A stretch of 64,000 bases of DNA, from NCBI RefSeq assembly GCF_039534915.1, contig NZ_BAAAWE010000001.1, positions 3,906,001 to 3,970,000 on the forward strand. Direction: 5' to 3'. Made by a program: the position numbers and the translations under genes. Under the pieces are notes generated by a model, which did not search any database, was not told where the DNA came from, and saw only the letters and a list, made by a program, of their open reading frames with translations. Positions within the stretch are counted from its first letter, which is position 1. Each line of letters begins with the position of its first letter. Source of the DNA: Streptomyces roseofulvus. GTDB lineage: Bacteria > Actinomycetota > Actinomycetes > Streptomycetales > Streptomycetaceae. Positions 36,121 to 45,020 of this stretch are shown here, in pieces.

Positions 36121-37088
36121 ACGGGCTCTGGGCCGGTTCGACGTGGAAGGTGATGCCGGCGGCCAGGGCCTCGCAGCGGCGGACGGCCTCCGCGCGGGTG
36201 GGGGCGGTGGCGAAGACGTAGCCGCGGTCGGAGGAGAGGAGGGAGTCCATCGCCGACACCTCGTCGCCGACGTGCTTGCCGATCACCGCTCCGGCGTCCG
36301 CCGCCGCGAAGTCCTCGAGGTACGGGATCATGTGGGGGGGCGCGCTCGCCGGCCGGGACCCGGCGGACGGGGACGGGCAGGTCGTCCGCACCGGTGATCG
36401 CCGTGATCCGGCCCGGGGCCGCGTCCAGGAAACGGATCGCCGCGCCCTGCTGCGGCTCCGGCGCCGTCTCGGGCAGCCGGTCGATGCCCAGCGGCACCGT
36501 CATGAACAGCCGGGCCGGGTCCCAGCCCGTGGCCCGGTGCACCATCTCGGGGATGCCGGCGCCCGACAGCCGGTTGTGGGTCTCCAGGAGGCGCGGGCCG
36601 GCCGGGGTGAGGACGAACTCGCTGTGCGAGGGACCGTCGGTCAGACCGGCCGCGTCCAGCACGCCGGCGGTGACCCGGTGGAGCTCCGCCAGGTCCGGCT
36701 GGGCCGCGTCGCTGGGGACGCTGCACTCCCACTCGACGAAGTGCTCGTTCACCCGGTACTCGCTGACGCCGAGCACCACGTGGCGGCCCTGGTGGGAGAA
36801 CGCCTCGACGCTGACGACCGGGCCCTCCAGGTACTCCTCGGCCAGGACGCCGCCGTACCCGAACTCCTCGATCTCCCGGACGGCGCGGGCGGCGCCCTCC
36901 GCGTCGCTCACCACGTTGATGTGCAGGCTGCCCGCGCCCTGGCCGGGCTTCAGCACGATCCGGTCGCCGACCTCCTCCAGGAACGCGACCGCCTCGGCGG
37001 CGCTGTGGACCCGGCGGTGGCGCACCGGGCTCAGCCCGTGCCGGTCCAGGGCCTGCCGGGCGACCCGGCTGAACGTGCTGCGGCTCAT
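36116..37088 (-). pseudogene. ATP-grasp enzyme, 5'-truncated and frameshifted
   Basis: The first reading frame (from 37088) has ATP-grasp features: IVLKPGQGAGSLHINVV (phosphate-binding), VLAEEYLEGPVVSVEAF, and LLETHNRLSGAGIPEMVHR with the metal-binding residues. The C-terminus continues in another frame (PHMIPYLEDFAAADAGAVIG... to 36116). The shift is at a run of seven Gs (36334-36340); a single extra base explains it. The N-terminal ~95 residues of such enzymes are missing, and the frame opens straight from a LuxR remnant. It is therefore a decayed gene, though the G-run could also be a sequencing error. Confidence 0.75.
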
Positions 37089-37278
37089 GGTCGACGGCTA
37101 CACGGACGCGGCCATCGCCAGCCGCCTGGGCATGAGCCCCCGCACGGTCGCCGCGCACATGAAGAAGGCGTCGGACCTGCTCGGCAGCAACAGCCGCGCC
37201 CAGCTCGCCTACCTCATCGCCCAGGCGGGCCTGCTGGACACGCCGGCCGGCCGCGACCGGGCGGCGGACGGGGCGTGA
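37072..37278 (+). pseudogene. LuxR-type regulator, C-terminal remnant
   Basis: The fragment NVLRLMVDGYTDAAIASRLGMS... to the stop at 37278 is the LuxR helix-turn-helix, aligning with the C-terminus of the full-length LuxR at 14.7 kb (GHVDEAIARRLGMN, SRAQLGYLIARSGIL versus SRAQLAYLIAQAGLL). The ~260-residue N-terminal part and the promoter are absent. The fragment abuts the truncated ATP-grasp gene at 37.07-37.09 kb. Confidence 0.78.
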
Positions 37279-37365
37279 CGGGCGTCACCCCTCCGGCGCG
37301 CCCCGGGCTGTCACGTACGGGGGCCGCGGCCAACCTTTCCTGGTGACGACACCAGGAGGTTGACC

Positions 37366-38274
37366 ATGAGGATCCTGCTCGCCGGCGCGACCGGCGCCAT
37401 CGGCCGTCCGCTCACCCGGGCGCTGGCCAGGGACGGCCACGAGGTGCTGGCCCTGGCCCGTTCGGAGGGCTCGGCGCAGACGGTACGGGCGCTGGGCGGG
37501 ACGCCCGTCCGCGCGGACGCGCTCGACCGGGAGGGCCTGCTGCGGGCCCTGGACGGACTGTCCGCCGACGCGGTCGTCCACCAGCTGACCGCGCTCAGCT
37601 CGCCGAAGCTGAGGCTCACCGCGGACGACCCGAGCAACGTGCTGCGGGAGCGCGGCACCGCGCACCTCCTGGAGGCGGCGGGCGTGCTCGGCGCGGGCCG
37701 GTTCGTCACCCAGTCGCTGGTCCTCGGGTACGGCTACCGCGACCACGGCACCCGGCCGGTCACCGAGGAGGACCCGTTCGGCGTCCGGAACGGCACGGTC
37801 GCCGACCACGTCATCACCGGCCTCGTCGAGGCGGAGGGCCGGCTGTTCGCCGCGGACCACGTGGCCGGCACGGCGCTGCGGTACGGCGTCTTCTACGGCC
37901 CGGGCACCTGGTTCGACCCGACGCCCGGCAGCCGCCCGTTCCCCGTGCCGGCGGGCGGCGGCGGCACCATGTCGTGGATTCACGTCGAGGACGCGGCCGA
38001 GGCGACGGTCGCCGCGCTGGAGCGGGGCCGCGCGGGCGAGGCGTACAACATCGTCGACGACCGCCCGTCCACCTGGGGCGAGCTGGCCGCCGCCCGCGGC
38101 TCCCGGCTGCGGGTCCCCGGCCCGCTGCTCCGGCTCGCCGTCCCCTACCTCGGCAGCCTGATGCTCGACACCCGGCTGCGCGTCTCGCACGCGAAGGCCA
38201 CCCGCGAGCTGGGCTGGACGCCCCGGTACGCGGACCACCGGGAGGGGATGCGGGCCGGCCGGGCCGCCGCGTGA
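37366..38274 (+). CDS. NAD(P)-dependent epimerase/dehydratase (extended SDR-like)
   Basis: The 302-residue protein has the Rossmann motif GATGAIGRPLTRAL at the start, a YGVFYGPGTW substrate-loop and WIHVEDAAEATVAAL. The Tyr of the usual YxxxK is not clear (LVEAEGRLF at the expected site), so it may be an atypical SDR without the classic catalytic pair. ATG at 37366 follows AGGAGG with 6-nt spacing; a TTG six bases up is also open. Confidence 0.8.
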   Translation: MRILLAGATGAIGRPLTRALARDGHEVLALARSEGSAQTVRALGGTPVRADALDREGLLRALDGLSADAVVHQLTALSSPKLRLTADDPSNVLRERGTAHLLEAAGVLGAGRFVTQSLVLGYGYRDHGTRPVTEEDPFGVRNGTVADHVITGLVEAEGRLFAADHVAGTALRYGVFYGPGTWFDPTPGSRPFPVPAGGGGTMSWIHVEDAAEATVAALERGRAGEAYNIVDDRPSTWGELAAARGSRLRVPGPLLRLAVPYLGSLMLDTRLRVSHAKATRELGWTPRYADHREGMRAGRAAA

Positions 38275-38278
38275 ACGG

Positions 38279-38746
38279 TCAGGCCGTCGCCCTCTTGATC
38301 AGCGCCTCGATCCGGGCCTCGACCTCGGGGGTGAGGGTGGTGAGGGCGAAGGCGGTGGGCCACATGTCGCCGTCGTCGAGGCTCGCGGCGTCGTTGAAGC
38401 CGAGGGTGGCGTAGCGGGCCTTGAACTTGGCGGCGCTCTGGAAGAAGAAGACGACCTTGCCGTCCCGGGCGTAGGCCGGCATGCCGTACCAGGTCTTGGC
38501 GGTCAGGTCGGGCGCGACCTTCTTGACCAGGGCGTGGATGCCCTCGGCGAGGACCCGGTCCTCGTCGGTCATCTCGGCGACCTTGGCGAGCAGGTCGGCC
38601 TCGCCGTCGGCGGCCTTGCCGCGCGCGGAGCGCCCCTTGGCGGCCTTCAGCTCCTTCGCCCGCTCCTTCATCGCCTCCCGCTCGTCCTCCGTGAAGCCGT
38701 CGTAGGACTTGGTGGACTGGGTGGACGCGGTGGTCTCGGCAGCCAT
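38279..38746 (-). CDS. DUF1801 / YdhG-like protein
   Basis: The 155-residue protein has a charged N-terminal half and a C-terminal DUF1801 domain (TWYGMPAYARDGKVVFFFQSAAKFKARYATLGF). Bacillus relatives are annotated as iron chaperones, but no metal site is certain here. It is convergent with the epimerase gene (5 bp between stops). Confidence 0.8.
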   Translation of the reverse strand: MAAETTASTQSTKSYDGFTEDEREAMKERAKELKAAKGRSARGKAADGEADLLAKVAEMTDEDRVLAEGIHALVKKVAPDLTAKTWYGMPAYARDGKVVFFFQSAAKFKARYATLGFNDAASLDDGDMWPTAFALTTLTPEVEARIEALIKRATA

Positions 38747-38848
38747 GTCGGTTTCCCCTCGTTCGCTGTGTGGGCTGGTCTTTCCCGGTGCTGATTCCAG
38801 GCTAGGTTCCGGGCTTCCCCGGTGCTTCTCCGAAACTGACCGGCCGGC

Positions 38849-39292
38849 TCAGGAGAGCCAGACGCCGTCGCGCATCAGGGTGCGCCCGTCGAGCTCGTCG
38901 GCCTCGCGCCAGGCGTGCACCCGGCGCGGCCGGATCAGGAAGTACTGGTAGGGCGTGGTCAGTCCGCGCGGGTCGAAGCCGGTCTTCGCGGCGAAGGCGT
39001 CGCCGGTCCCGGCGGGCAGGTCGGCGAGGTCGACGGGCTCGGCGGTGCCGTCGATCATCACGACGTCGCGGGTGGGGCCGAGGGCGAGCCGGACCCGCCC
39101 GTCGGCCAGCAGGTTGCGGCCGGTGCGGGAGGCGCGCGGGGTGGAGACGAGGACGGCGGCGCCGTCCCAGAGGAAGGAGAGCGGGATCAGATGGCCCCGG
39201 CTCGCCAGCCACAGGTCCACGTCCGTCTCCAGCCGGGTCAGGGTGTCCGCGAGACGCTGCTCGCGGGGCCTCGGCGCGGGTGCGGTGGTCAT
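38849..39292 (-). CDS. Pyridoxamine 5'-phosphate oxidase-like flavin protein
   Basis: The 147-residue protein has the split-barrel fold (VDLWLASRGHLIPLSFLWDGAAVLVSTPRASRTGRNLLADGRVRLALG), likely binding FMN or F420. Its start codon overlaps the stop of the AraC-like fragment by 4 bp, so they are translationally coupled. Substrate unknown. Confidence 0.78.
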   Translation of the reverse strand: MTTAPAPRPREQRLADTLTRLETDVDLWLASRGHLIPLSFLWDGAAVLVSTPRASRTGRNLLADGRVRLALGPTRDVVMIDGTAEPVDLADLPAGTGDAFAAKTGFDPRGLTTPYQYFLIRPRRVHAWREADELDGRTLMRDGVWLS

Positions 39293-39531
39293 GCCGTTCT
39301 CCCCCGGGCGGTGCGGAGCGTGGTGACGAAGGCGTGCGGTGTCATGCCGTACGCCTGGGTGAAGGTGCGGTGCAGCGTCCCGGCGGGCAGGCCCGCGGTC
39401 CGGGCCAGGGCCGGGACGTCCAGCGGCCGGGTGTACTCGCGGTCGATGCGGTCGCGGACCCGGCGCAGCGTCCGCAGCGCCTGGAGCCGTACCGCCTCCG
39501 TGCGGGCCGCGGCCCATGCGGGCTGGCACAT
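39289..39531 (-). CDS. Truncated AraC-type regulator, first HTH only
   Basis: The 80-residue product carries one AraC HTH repeat (TLRRVRDRIDREYTRPLDVPALARTAGLPAGTLHRTFTQAYGMTPHAFV). The second HTH and the family signature of full AraC domains are missing; the frame ends shortly after, where the flavin-protein gene starts. It could be a relic that lost its 3' half, or a mini-regulator. It precedes the flavin gene and follows a VOC gene on the same strand. Confidence 0.65.
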   Translation of the reverse strand: MCQPAWAAARTEAVRLQALRTLRRVRDRIDREYTRPLDVPALARTAGLPAGTLHRTFTQAYGMTPHAFVTTLRTARGRTA

Positions 39532-39551
39532 GTCGGTTTCCCCCCTGGGAT

Positions 39552-39962
39552 TCAGCGCAGTTCCTGGATGCGGATCAGGTTGCCGGCCGGGTCGCGGAAG
39601 GCGCAGTCGCGGACGCCGTACGGCTGCTCGGTCGGCTCCTGCACGACCTCGGTGTCACCGGCGGAGACCTTCGCGAAGACGGCGTCCAGATCGGGGGTGG
39701 CGAGCAGGATCCAGCCGTACGTGCCCTTGGCCATCATCTCGGCGATGGTGCGGCGCTCGTCCTCCGTGACGCCCGGGTCGACGGCCGGCGGGGCGAGCAG
39801 GATCGAGGTGCCGGGCTGTCCCGCCGGGCCGACGGTGATCCAGCGCATCCGCCCCTGGCCGACGTCGCTGCGGACCTCGAAGCCGAGGACGTCGCGGAAG
39901 AAGGCGAGCGAGGCGTCCGGGTCGTCGTGCGGGAGAACGGTGGTGTGGATGGTGATGTCCAT
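39552..39962 (-). CDS. VOC-family (glyoxalase/bleomycin resistance-like) protein
   Basis: The 136-residue protein is a VOC fold with two beta-alpha-beta units (MDITIHTTVLPHDDPDASLAFFRDVLGFEVRSD and DCAFRDPAGNLIRIQEL). The metal-ligand positions are partly present (H7, E at the C-terminal strand). It is 20 bp upstream of the AraC fragment, a common pair in Streptomyces with full-length AraC. Confidence 0.82.
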   Translation of the reverse strand: MDITIHTTVLPHDDPDASLAFFRDVLGFEVRSDVGQGRMRWITVGPAGQPGTSILLAPPAVDPGVTEDERRTIAEMMAKGTYGWILLATPDLDAVFAKVSAGDTEVVQEPTEQPYGVRDCAFRDPAGNLIRIQELR

Positions 39963-40049
39963 GACGATCACGGTAGTCAGGGCGCCCCCGGCGCGCTTCT
40001 CGAATCCTGATCTTCCCGACCCGTCACGGCGTGTGTGCGTCCCGATCCG

Positions 40050-41396
40050 TCACGGCGTGCGCGCTCCGCCGGTCCCCGGCGGGGGCGCCGCGCCGTCCCG
40101 CGGTGCCTCCCGGGCCGCCGGTTCCTCCGGGTCCGCCAGGAAGTCCGTCACCGCCAGGGCGAAGAGGAGGGCCAGGGCGAGGCCGACGACGACCCAGCCG
40201 GTCGGGTACGACCAGAGGACGAAGGCGAGCGCGGCGGCCACCACCAGGATCCACACGATCCAGGTGTGGAAGCGGCGGACGAACGGGCCGACCGGGCCCA
40301 GCCGCATCCCCGCCCGGTCCGCCGTCGAGCGGCTGGCGCCGATGCCCGCGTGCCACAGGCCGCGCACCAGGACGGCCGGGCGGCTCGGCCCGGACAGCCA
40401 GGCCACCAGGGCGACGAGGACGCCGATGACCGCGAAGACCCGGACCGAGGTGCGCAGGAAGCGGATCAGGGTGTCGTAGACCGACCCGGCGGCCGCCGGG
40501 GAGACCGAGGAGGGCAGGGCGTTGAGGTAGACCGTACGGAAGACGGTCAGCGCGATCCCCAGGACGATCGCCGCCACCGCGAAGCCCAGGGCCCCCGCGA
40601 CCAGCGCGCGGCGCCGGCGCACCGCGAGCAGCACCCCGCCGGCCACGCACAGCACGGCGATCACCGGCAGCCACACGCCCAGCGTCTGGAGCAGCGCGAA
40701 CCCGGTCTTCGCCTTCCCGATGTCGTCGGACCGCAGGACCGTGAAGTCGGTGTGCACCTCGGGGATGTTGGCGGCGACCGTGAGACCCGAGTCGACGAGA
40801 CGTTCCTTCACCCGCTCGATGACCGGCGCCAGGTCGATCGTCACCGCGTCCGTCTCGATCTTCACCGCCCCGTCCTGGTCGCCGGTCAGGGCCCGGTCGA
40901 GGGAGGTGTGGACGGCCCGGTTGGCGTCGGTCCAGATCGTCTCGAAGGCCGGGGACGCGACGACGTCCTGGGCCCGGTCGTGGACGAAGCTGGAGAGCGC
41001 GCTCTCCAGCGAGCCGCCGAGCTTCCCGAGGGCCTTCTCCACCAGCGGCCGCTGGTCGGGGGCGACGCCTTCGAGGAGGGAGGGCAGGTCGATGTGCTCC
41101 ATCACGGCGCCGGTCACCCGGTTGGCGACCGCCGCCTGCACGTCCGCGTCGGAGGCGAGCGGCTCCACCGTCTGCACGTAGCGGTCGGTGTCGCCGAGCA
41201 GGTCCGCGGTCCAGGCCGCGACCAGGCCCAGCGGCACCAGGACGCAGCCGACGACGATCAGCAGCGCGGCGAAGAAGGAGCGCACCCGGTGGTGCTCCCG
41301 CTTCGGCGCGCCCTGCGCGGCCGTCGCCTCCAGCGCGGCCACGCGGGCCCGCAGCACGGTGAGTTCGTCGTCGGTCCCGCCGCCTGGTGCTCCCAT
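40050..41396 (-). CDS. Integral membrane protein with coiled-coil N-terminus
   Basis: The 448-residue protein has an N-terminal coiled coil (1-30), one helix (38-62), an extracytoplasmic helical region of about 170 residues (DRYVQTVEPLASDADVQAAVANRVT...), then four to five helices to residue 420 and a proline-rich tail. It resembles actinobacterial membrane proteins of unknown role. Minus strand; the CDS end is 89 bp from the VOC gene. Confidence 0.7.
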   Translation of the reverse strand: MGAPGGGTDDELTVLRARVAALEATAAQGAPKREHHRVRSFFAALLIVVGCVLVPLGLVAAWTADLLGDTDRYVQTVEPLASDADVQAAVANRVTGAVMEHIDLPSLLEGVAPDQRPLVEKALGKLGGSLESALSSFVHDRAQDVVASPAFETIWTDANRAVHTSLDRALTGDQDGAVKIETDAVTIDLAPVIERVKERLVDSGLTVAANIPEVHTDFTVLRSDDIGKAKTGFALLQTLGVWLPVIAVLCVAGGVLLAVRRRRALVAGALGFAVAAIVLGIALTVFRTVYLNALPSSVSPAAAGSVYDTLIRFLRTSVRVFAVIGVLVALVAWLSGPSRPAVLVRGLWHAGIGASRSTADRAGMRLGPVGPFVRRFHTWIVWILVVAAALAFVLWSYPTGWVVVGLALALLFALAVTDFLADPEEPAAREAPRDGAAPPPGTGGARTP

Positions 41397-41487
41397 GCGG
41401 CCACTGTGCGGGCGGGGACGGGGTCCTGCGCCCCGGGCGCGACCGAACGGGTGACGCCCGGGCGGCCCCGTGGGCGATCATGCCGGT

Positions 41488-42459
41488 ATGACTTCGCTGC
41501 CGATCTGCGCCGTGCTCGACGACTACCAGGGCGCCGCCCTCGCCTCCGCCGACTGGAGCCCGCTGCGCGGGCGGGTGGAGGTACGGGTGCTGCGCGAGCA
41601 CCTGACGGACCGCGACGCGCTGGCCGCCGCCGTCGGGGACTGCGAGATCCTGGTGGTGATGCGGGAGCGGACGCCGCTCGACGCCGCCCTGCTCGACCGG
41701 CTCCCCCGGCTGCGGCTGGTCGTCACCTCCGGGATGCGCAACGCCTCGATCGACCTGGCCGCCTGCCGGGAGCGCGGCATCACCGTCTGCGGCACGGCCA
41801 GCGGCTCCGAGCCGCCCGCCGAGCTGACCTGGGCGCTGATCCTGGGCCTGGTCCGGCACGTCACGACGGAGGCGCGGGCGCTGCGCGAGGGCGGGCCCTG
41901 GCAGTCGACGGTCGGCGGCGACCTGGCGGGCCGCACGCTGGGCCTGCTGGGCCTGGGGAAGATCGGCGGCCGGGTCGCCGCCGTCGGACGCGCCTTCGGC
42001 ATGGACGTCCTCGCGTGGAGCCCGAACCTGACGGAGGAGCGGGTCGCCGCGCACGGGGACGGCGTCCGGCTCGCGAAGGACAAGACCGAGCTGTTCGCGG
42101 CGAGCGACGTCGTCTCGCTGCACCTGGTGCTCTCCGACCGCACCCGCGGCATCGTCGGCGAGCCGGAGCTGCGGGCGATGCGGCCGGGGGCGTACCTGGT
42201 GAACACCTCGCGCGCGGGCCTGGTGGACGGGACGGCGCTGCTGCGGGCGCTGCGGGAGCGGTGGTTCGCGGGGGCCGGGCTCGACGTGTACGAGACGGAG
42301 CCGCTGCCGGCCGGCGACCCGCTGCGTACGCTCCCGAACGTGCTCGCCCTCCCCCACCTCGGCTATGTCTCGGAGGCGAACTACACCCGCTACTTCGGGC
42401 AGGCGGTGGAGGACGTGGAGGCGTACCTGGCGGGGGCGCCGGTCCGCGTCCTCTCCTGA
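41488..42459 (+). CDS. D-2-hydroxyacid dehydrogenase family protein
   Basis: The 323-residue protein has the NAD-binding GLLGLGKIGGRVAAVGRAFGMDVLAW and the catalytic-type residues R (NTSRAGLVD), E (DVYETEPLP) and H (LALPHLGYVS) in the expected order. Reduces 2-keto acids or is a phosphoglycerate-dehydrogenase-like enzyme; substrate unknown. ATG at 41488 is preferred over one six codons earlier, based on usual N-terminus. Confidence 0.87.
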   Translation: MTSLPICAVLDDYQGAALASADWSPLRGRVEVRVLREHLTDRDALAAAVGDCEILVVMRERTPLDAALLDRLPRLRLVVTSGMRNASIDLAACRERGITVCGTASGSEPPAELTWALILGLVRHVTTEARALREGGPWQSTVGGDLAGRTLGLLGLGKIGGRVAAVGRAFGMDVLAWSPNLTEERVAAHGDGVRLAKDKTELFAASDVVSLHLVLSDRTRGIVGEPELRAMRPGAYLVNTSRAGLVDGTALLRALRERWFAGAGLDVYETEPLPAGDPLRTLPNVLALPHLGYVSEANYTRYFGQAVEDVEAYLAGAPVRVLS

Positions 42460-42474
42460 TCCGGAGGACCCGCT

Positions 42475-42831
42475 CTAGTCGAGGACGGTACGGGCCAGGG
42501 CGATGAACTCCTCGTCGGTGAGCCCCTGTTCGCGCGCCTCGGCGGCGGCCTCGCGGAGCCGGGTGACGAGGCGGGCGCGGTCGGGGGCGGTGGCGCCGGG
42601 GACGACGATGGCGCCGCGGCCGCGGCGCAGTTCGATGAGGCCCTCCTCGCGGAGCCGCTGGTAGCCGCGGAGGACGGTGTGGACGTTGACGCCGAGGGAG
42701 TCGGCGAGCTCCCGGGCGGCCGGGAGCCGTTCGCCGGGCGCGGCGGTGCCGTCGGCGAGGGCGCCGCGGACGCAGGCGGCGATCTGGTCGCCGAGCGGGA
42801 CGGCGGAGGCGGGGTCGACACGGAAGAGCAC
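42475..42831 (-). CDS. GntR-family regulator, YtrA type
   Basis: The 118-residue protein is a winged helix (VPLGDQIAACVRGALADGTAAPGERLPAARELADSLGVNVHTVLRGYQRLREEGLIELRRGRGAIVV) with the very short C-terminal dimerisation helices of the YtrA subfamily. GTG start 2 bp after the DUF1648 stop. The pair is probably auto-repressed through the operator upstream of the DUF1648 gene. Confidence 0.88.
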   Translation of the reverse strand: MLFRVDPASAVPLGDQIAACVRGALADGTAAPGERLPAARELADSLGVNVHTVLRGYQRLREEGLIELRRGRGAIVVPGATAPDRARLVTRLREAAAEAREQGLTDEEFIALARTVLD

Positions 42832-42833
42832 GG

Positions 42834-43808
42834 TCAGAGCCTTCCACGACGTTCGACGAGGGTGTTGAGGAGGGCGGCTGCGGTACGGGCGTCGGGCACG
42901 GTGACGGCGAACTCGCGTCCGTCGCCGCGCCGGACGACCAGGGCCTCGCCGGAGCGGAGGATCACGCCGGTGCGGCGGGCGCGGACCCGGTAGCCCCAGC
43001 CGCCGAACTCGGCGACCGCGTGCACGTCGCGCGCGTCCGCGCCGGCGATGTCGGCGAGCGGCACCTGGACGCGGGGGCGCGGGGCGAGGGTCGAGCGGAC
43101 GGTGAGGCCGTGGCGGTCGACGTTGACGCGGACCCGGGCGAGGGCGAGGCCGGGGACGGCGATCAGGGCGGCGAGCGGGAGCAGCCACCAGGGCCCGAGG
43201 AGGGCGGCGACGGCGCCGACGGCGAGGAGGAGCAGGCCGAGCGCGGTGAGCGGGGTGGAGGCGGTGGCACGGGACCAGCCGGCAACCTCGCCGGCGCCGA
43301 GGTCGAGCCGGGGCGCGGCCGGGTCGACGCCGGTGCCGTCCGCGGGGGCGGTGGCGTCCTCGGGCGGGAGCAGGCGGGAGAGGGCGTGCCCGGCGAGGGC
43401 GCAGACGGCGCCGACGGCGAGCGCGACGGCGAGGTTCGAGAGCGGGGAGCGGACGGCGGCGGCGTCGGCCGCGTCGAGGTTGTCCCGTACGAGCAGGCAG
43501 AGCAGCGTGCCGAGGAGACCCACCGTCAGCCAGGCGCCCCACAGCGCGCCGCGCCGGACGAGGGCCGTCCAGCCGGCGCCGAGGGCGAGCAGCAGCGCGG
43601 CACCCACGACACCGAAGGCGGTCCGGCCGGTGAAGCCGTCGGCCTCGCCCCCGGTGGAGAAGTGGGTGGCGAGCGGGTCGGGCAGCCGGTCGGACCAGAC
43701 GGCGAGGAGCAGCAGGTACGCGGCGACGGCGAGCAGGAACGGGAGCGCCGCGAGGGCGCGGAGGCGGAACGGGACGCGGAGCGCGGCGGCGCGCGGAGCG
43801 GTGGACAT
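42834..43808 (-). CDS. DUF1648-domain membrane protein
   Basis: The 324-residue protein has about six helices. The DUF1648 signature sits at residues ~40-60 (SDRLPDPLATHFSTGGEADGFTGRT), followed by a cytosolic PH-like C-terminal domain. In gram-positive bacteria such genes are linked to GntR/ArsR regulators and to envelope stress or bacteriocin immunity (SdpI-like), a role only suggested here. It is the first gene of the YtrA operon. Confidence 0.8.
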   Translation of the reverse strand: MSTAPRAAALRVPFRLRALAALPFLLAVAAYLLLLAVWSDRLPDPLATHFSTGGEADGFTGRTAFGVVGAALLLALGAGWTALVRRGALWGAWLTVGLLGTLLCLLVRDNLDAADAAAVRSPLSNLAVALAVGAVCALAGHALSRLLPPEDATAPADGTGVDPAAPRLDLGAGEVAGWSRATASTPLTALGLLLLAVGAVAALLGPWWLLPLAALIAVPGLALARVRVNVDRHGLTVRSTLAPRPRVQVPLADIAGADARDVHAVAEFGGWGYRVRARRTGVILRSGEALVVRRGDGREFAVTVPDARTAAALLNTLVERRGRL

Positions 43809-43839
43809 GAACCCTCCCTCGTTCTCAGAAGTCCAGTCT

Positions 43840-43868
43840 CACTTGTTCGCACTCTACTAGAACAAGTG
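43840..43868. promoter_or_regulatory. Operator of the DUF1648-YtrA operon
   Basis: CACTTGTTC-N11-GAACAAGTG, perfect 9-bp arms, 32 bp before the DUF1648 start. Typical geometry for YtrA-type GntR repressors. Confidence 0.75.
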
Positions 43869-43984
43869 CGTTTGAAGGGAGGGGTCCGGGCCCGCCTCCT
43901 CCGGATGCGGGCCCGGACGGCGGATCGTTGAATGGGGCACATCAGTGACACCTGCGCACTTTTGCCGCCGAACGGGGAGACGTC

Positions 43985-44953
43985 ATGCGCCGCCGGTCCA
44001 CCGCCGCCCTCATCGCCCTCGCCGCCCTCACCGCTCCGCTCGCCACCGGCTGCGGCAGCGACGACGAGCCCGACCCGCTGCGGGACCAGCAGTGGGCGCT
44101 GAACGCGCTGAGGCTCCCGGACGCCTGGTCCACCGCCAAGGGGGACGACACGGTGATCGCCGTCGTCGACACCGGCGTCGACCCCGGCCACCCCGACCTG
44201 AAGGGGCGACTCGTGGCCGGCTACGACTTCGTGGACGGGGACGACGACCCGAAGGACCTCAACGGGCACGGCACCCACGTCTCCGGCATCGCCGCCGCCC
44301 ACACCGACAACGGCGTCGGCATCGCGGGCGGCGCGGGCGGCGCGAAGATCATGCCGGTACGGGTGCTGGGCGCCGACGGCAGCGGCAGCGACGCGGACAT
44401 CACCCAGGGGATCGTCTGGGCCGCCCAGCACGGCGCCGACGTCATCAACCTCTCCCTCGGCGAGTCCGGCCTGATGGCCCGGCTGCTCAAGGGCGGCGTC
44501 CTCAACGACGCCATCGCGGCGGCGAACGCGAAGGGGGCGGTGGTGGTGGCCGCCGCCGGCAACGACGCGACCCTGCTCCAGCCGTACGAGCTGGAGACCC
44601 CGGTCCTCGTCGTCAACGCGGCCGACGCGAACGGGCAGCCGGCCTCCTTCACCAACTTCGGCGCACGGAACGCGGTGGCGGCGCCCGGTGTGGACATCCT
44701 CTCCACCCTGCCGACCTACACGGCGAAGGAGACGCTGAGGAACACCACGGGCTACGGCAAGCTCTCCGGCACCTCGATGGCCTCACCGTACGTCTCCGCC
44801 GTGGCCGCCCTCCTCCACCAGCGGGGCCTGTCGCCGGCGGAGATCATGGCGACGATCCGCGACACGGCGAAGAACCCGACGCAGAACCCGAAACTGGGCC
44901 TGGGCAACGTCGACGCGGCCGCCGCGGTCCAGGCAGCCACCCCGCAGAACTGA
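43985..44953 (+). CDS. Subtilisin-like serine protease (S8), probable lipoprotein
   Basis: The 322-residue protein has a signal peptide with a lipobox (LATGC), so Cys23 would be lipidated. The peptidase S8 triad is visible: Asp in VAVVDTGVD-type IAVVDTGVDPGH (~62), His in NGHGTHVSG (~95) and Ser in GTSMASPYVSA (~265). The oxyanion Asn is in AAGNDA. No C-terminal domain or large propeptide, so it resembles mycosin-like short subtilases lacking a TM tail. ATG follows GGGGAGACGTC. Confidence 0.9.
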   Translation: MRRRSTAALIALAALTAPLATGCGSDDEPDPLRDQQWALNALRLPDAWSTAKGDDTVIAVVDTGVDPGHPDLKGRLVAGYDFVDGDDDPKDLNGHGTHVSGIAAAHTDNGVGIAGGAGGAKIMPVRVLGADGSGSDADITQGIVWAAQHGADVINLSLGESGLMARLLKGGVLNDAIAAANAKGAVVVAAAGNDATLLQPYELETPVLVVNAADANGQPASFTNFGARNAVAAPGVDILSTLPTYTAKETLRNTTGYGKLSGTSMASPYVSAVAALLHQRGLSPAEIMATIRDTAKNPTQNPKLGLGNVDAAAAVQAATPQN

Positions 44954-45020
44954 CCCCGTCCCTCTGGGCAGGCGTGCCGCTGGGGTCCGCCCCAGCGGGA
45001 CGACGGCCCGCAAGGGAAAG

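Noticed and set aside
36331..36342. Programmed frameshift in ATP-grasp gene
   Set aside because: A C7/G7 run could slip, but with the N-terminal part missing as well, a decayed gene or a sequencing error is simpler.
37300..37366. ECF41 promoter upstream of the epimerase-like gene
   Set aside because: TGTCACG is present near 37312, but no CGTC- or TGTC-like box follows at 16 bp.
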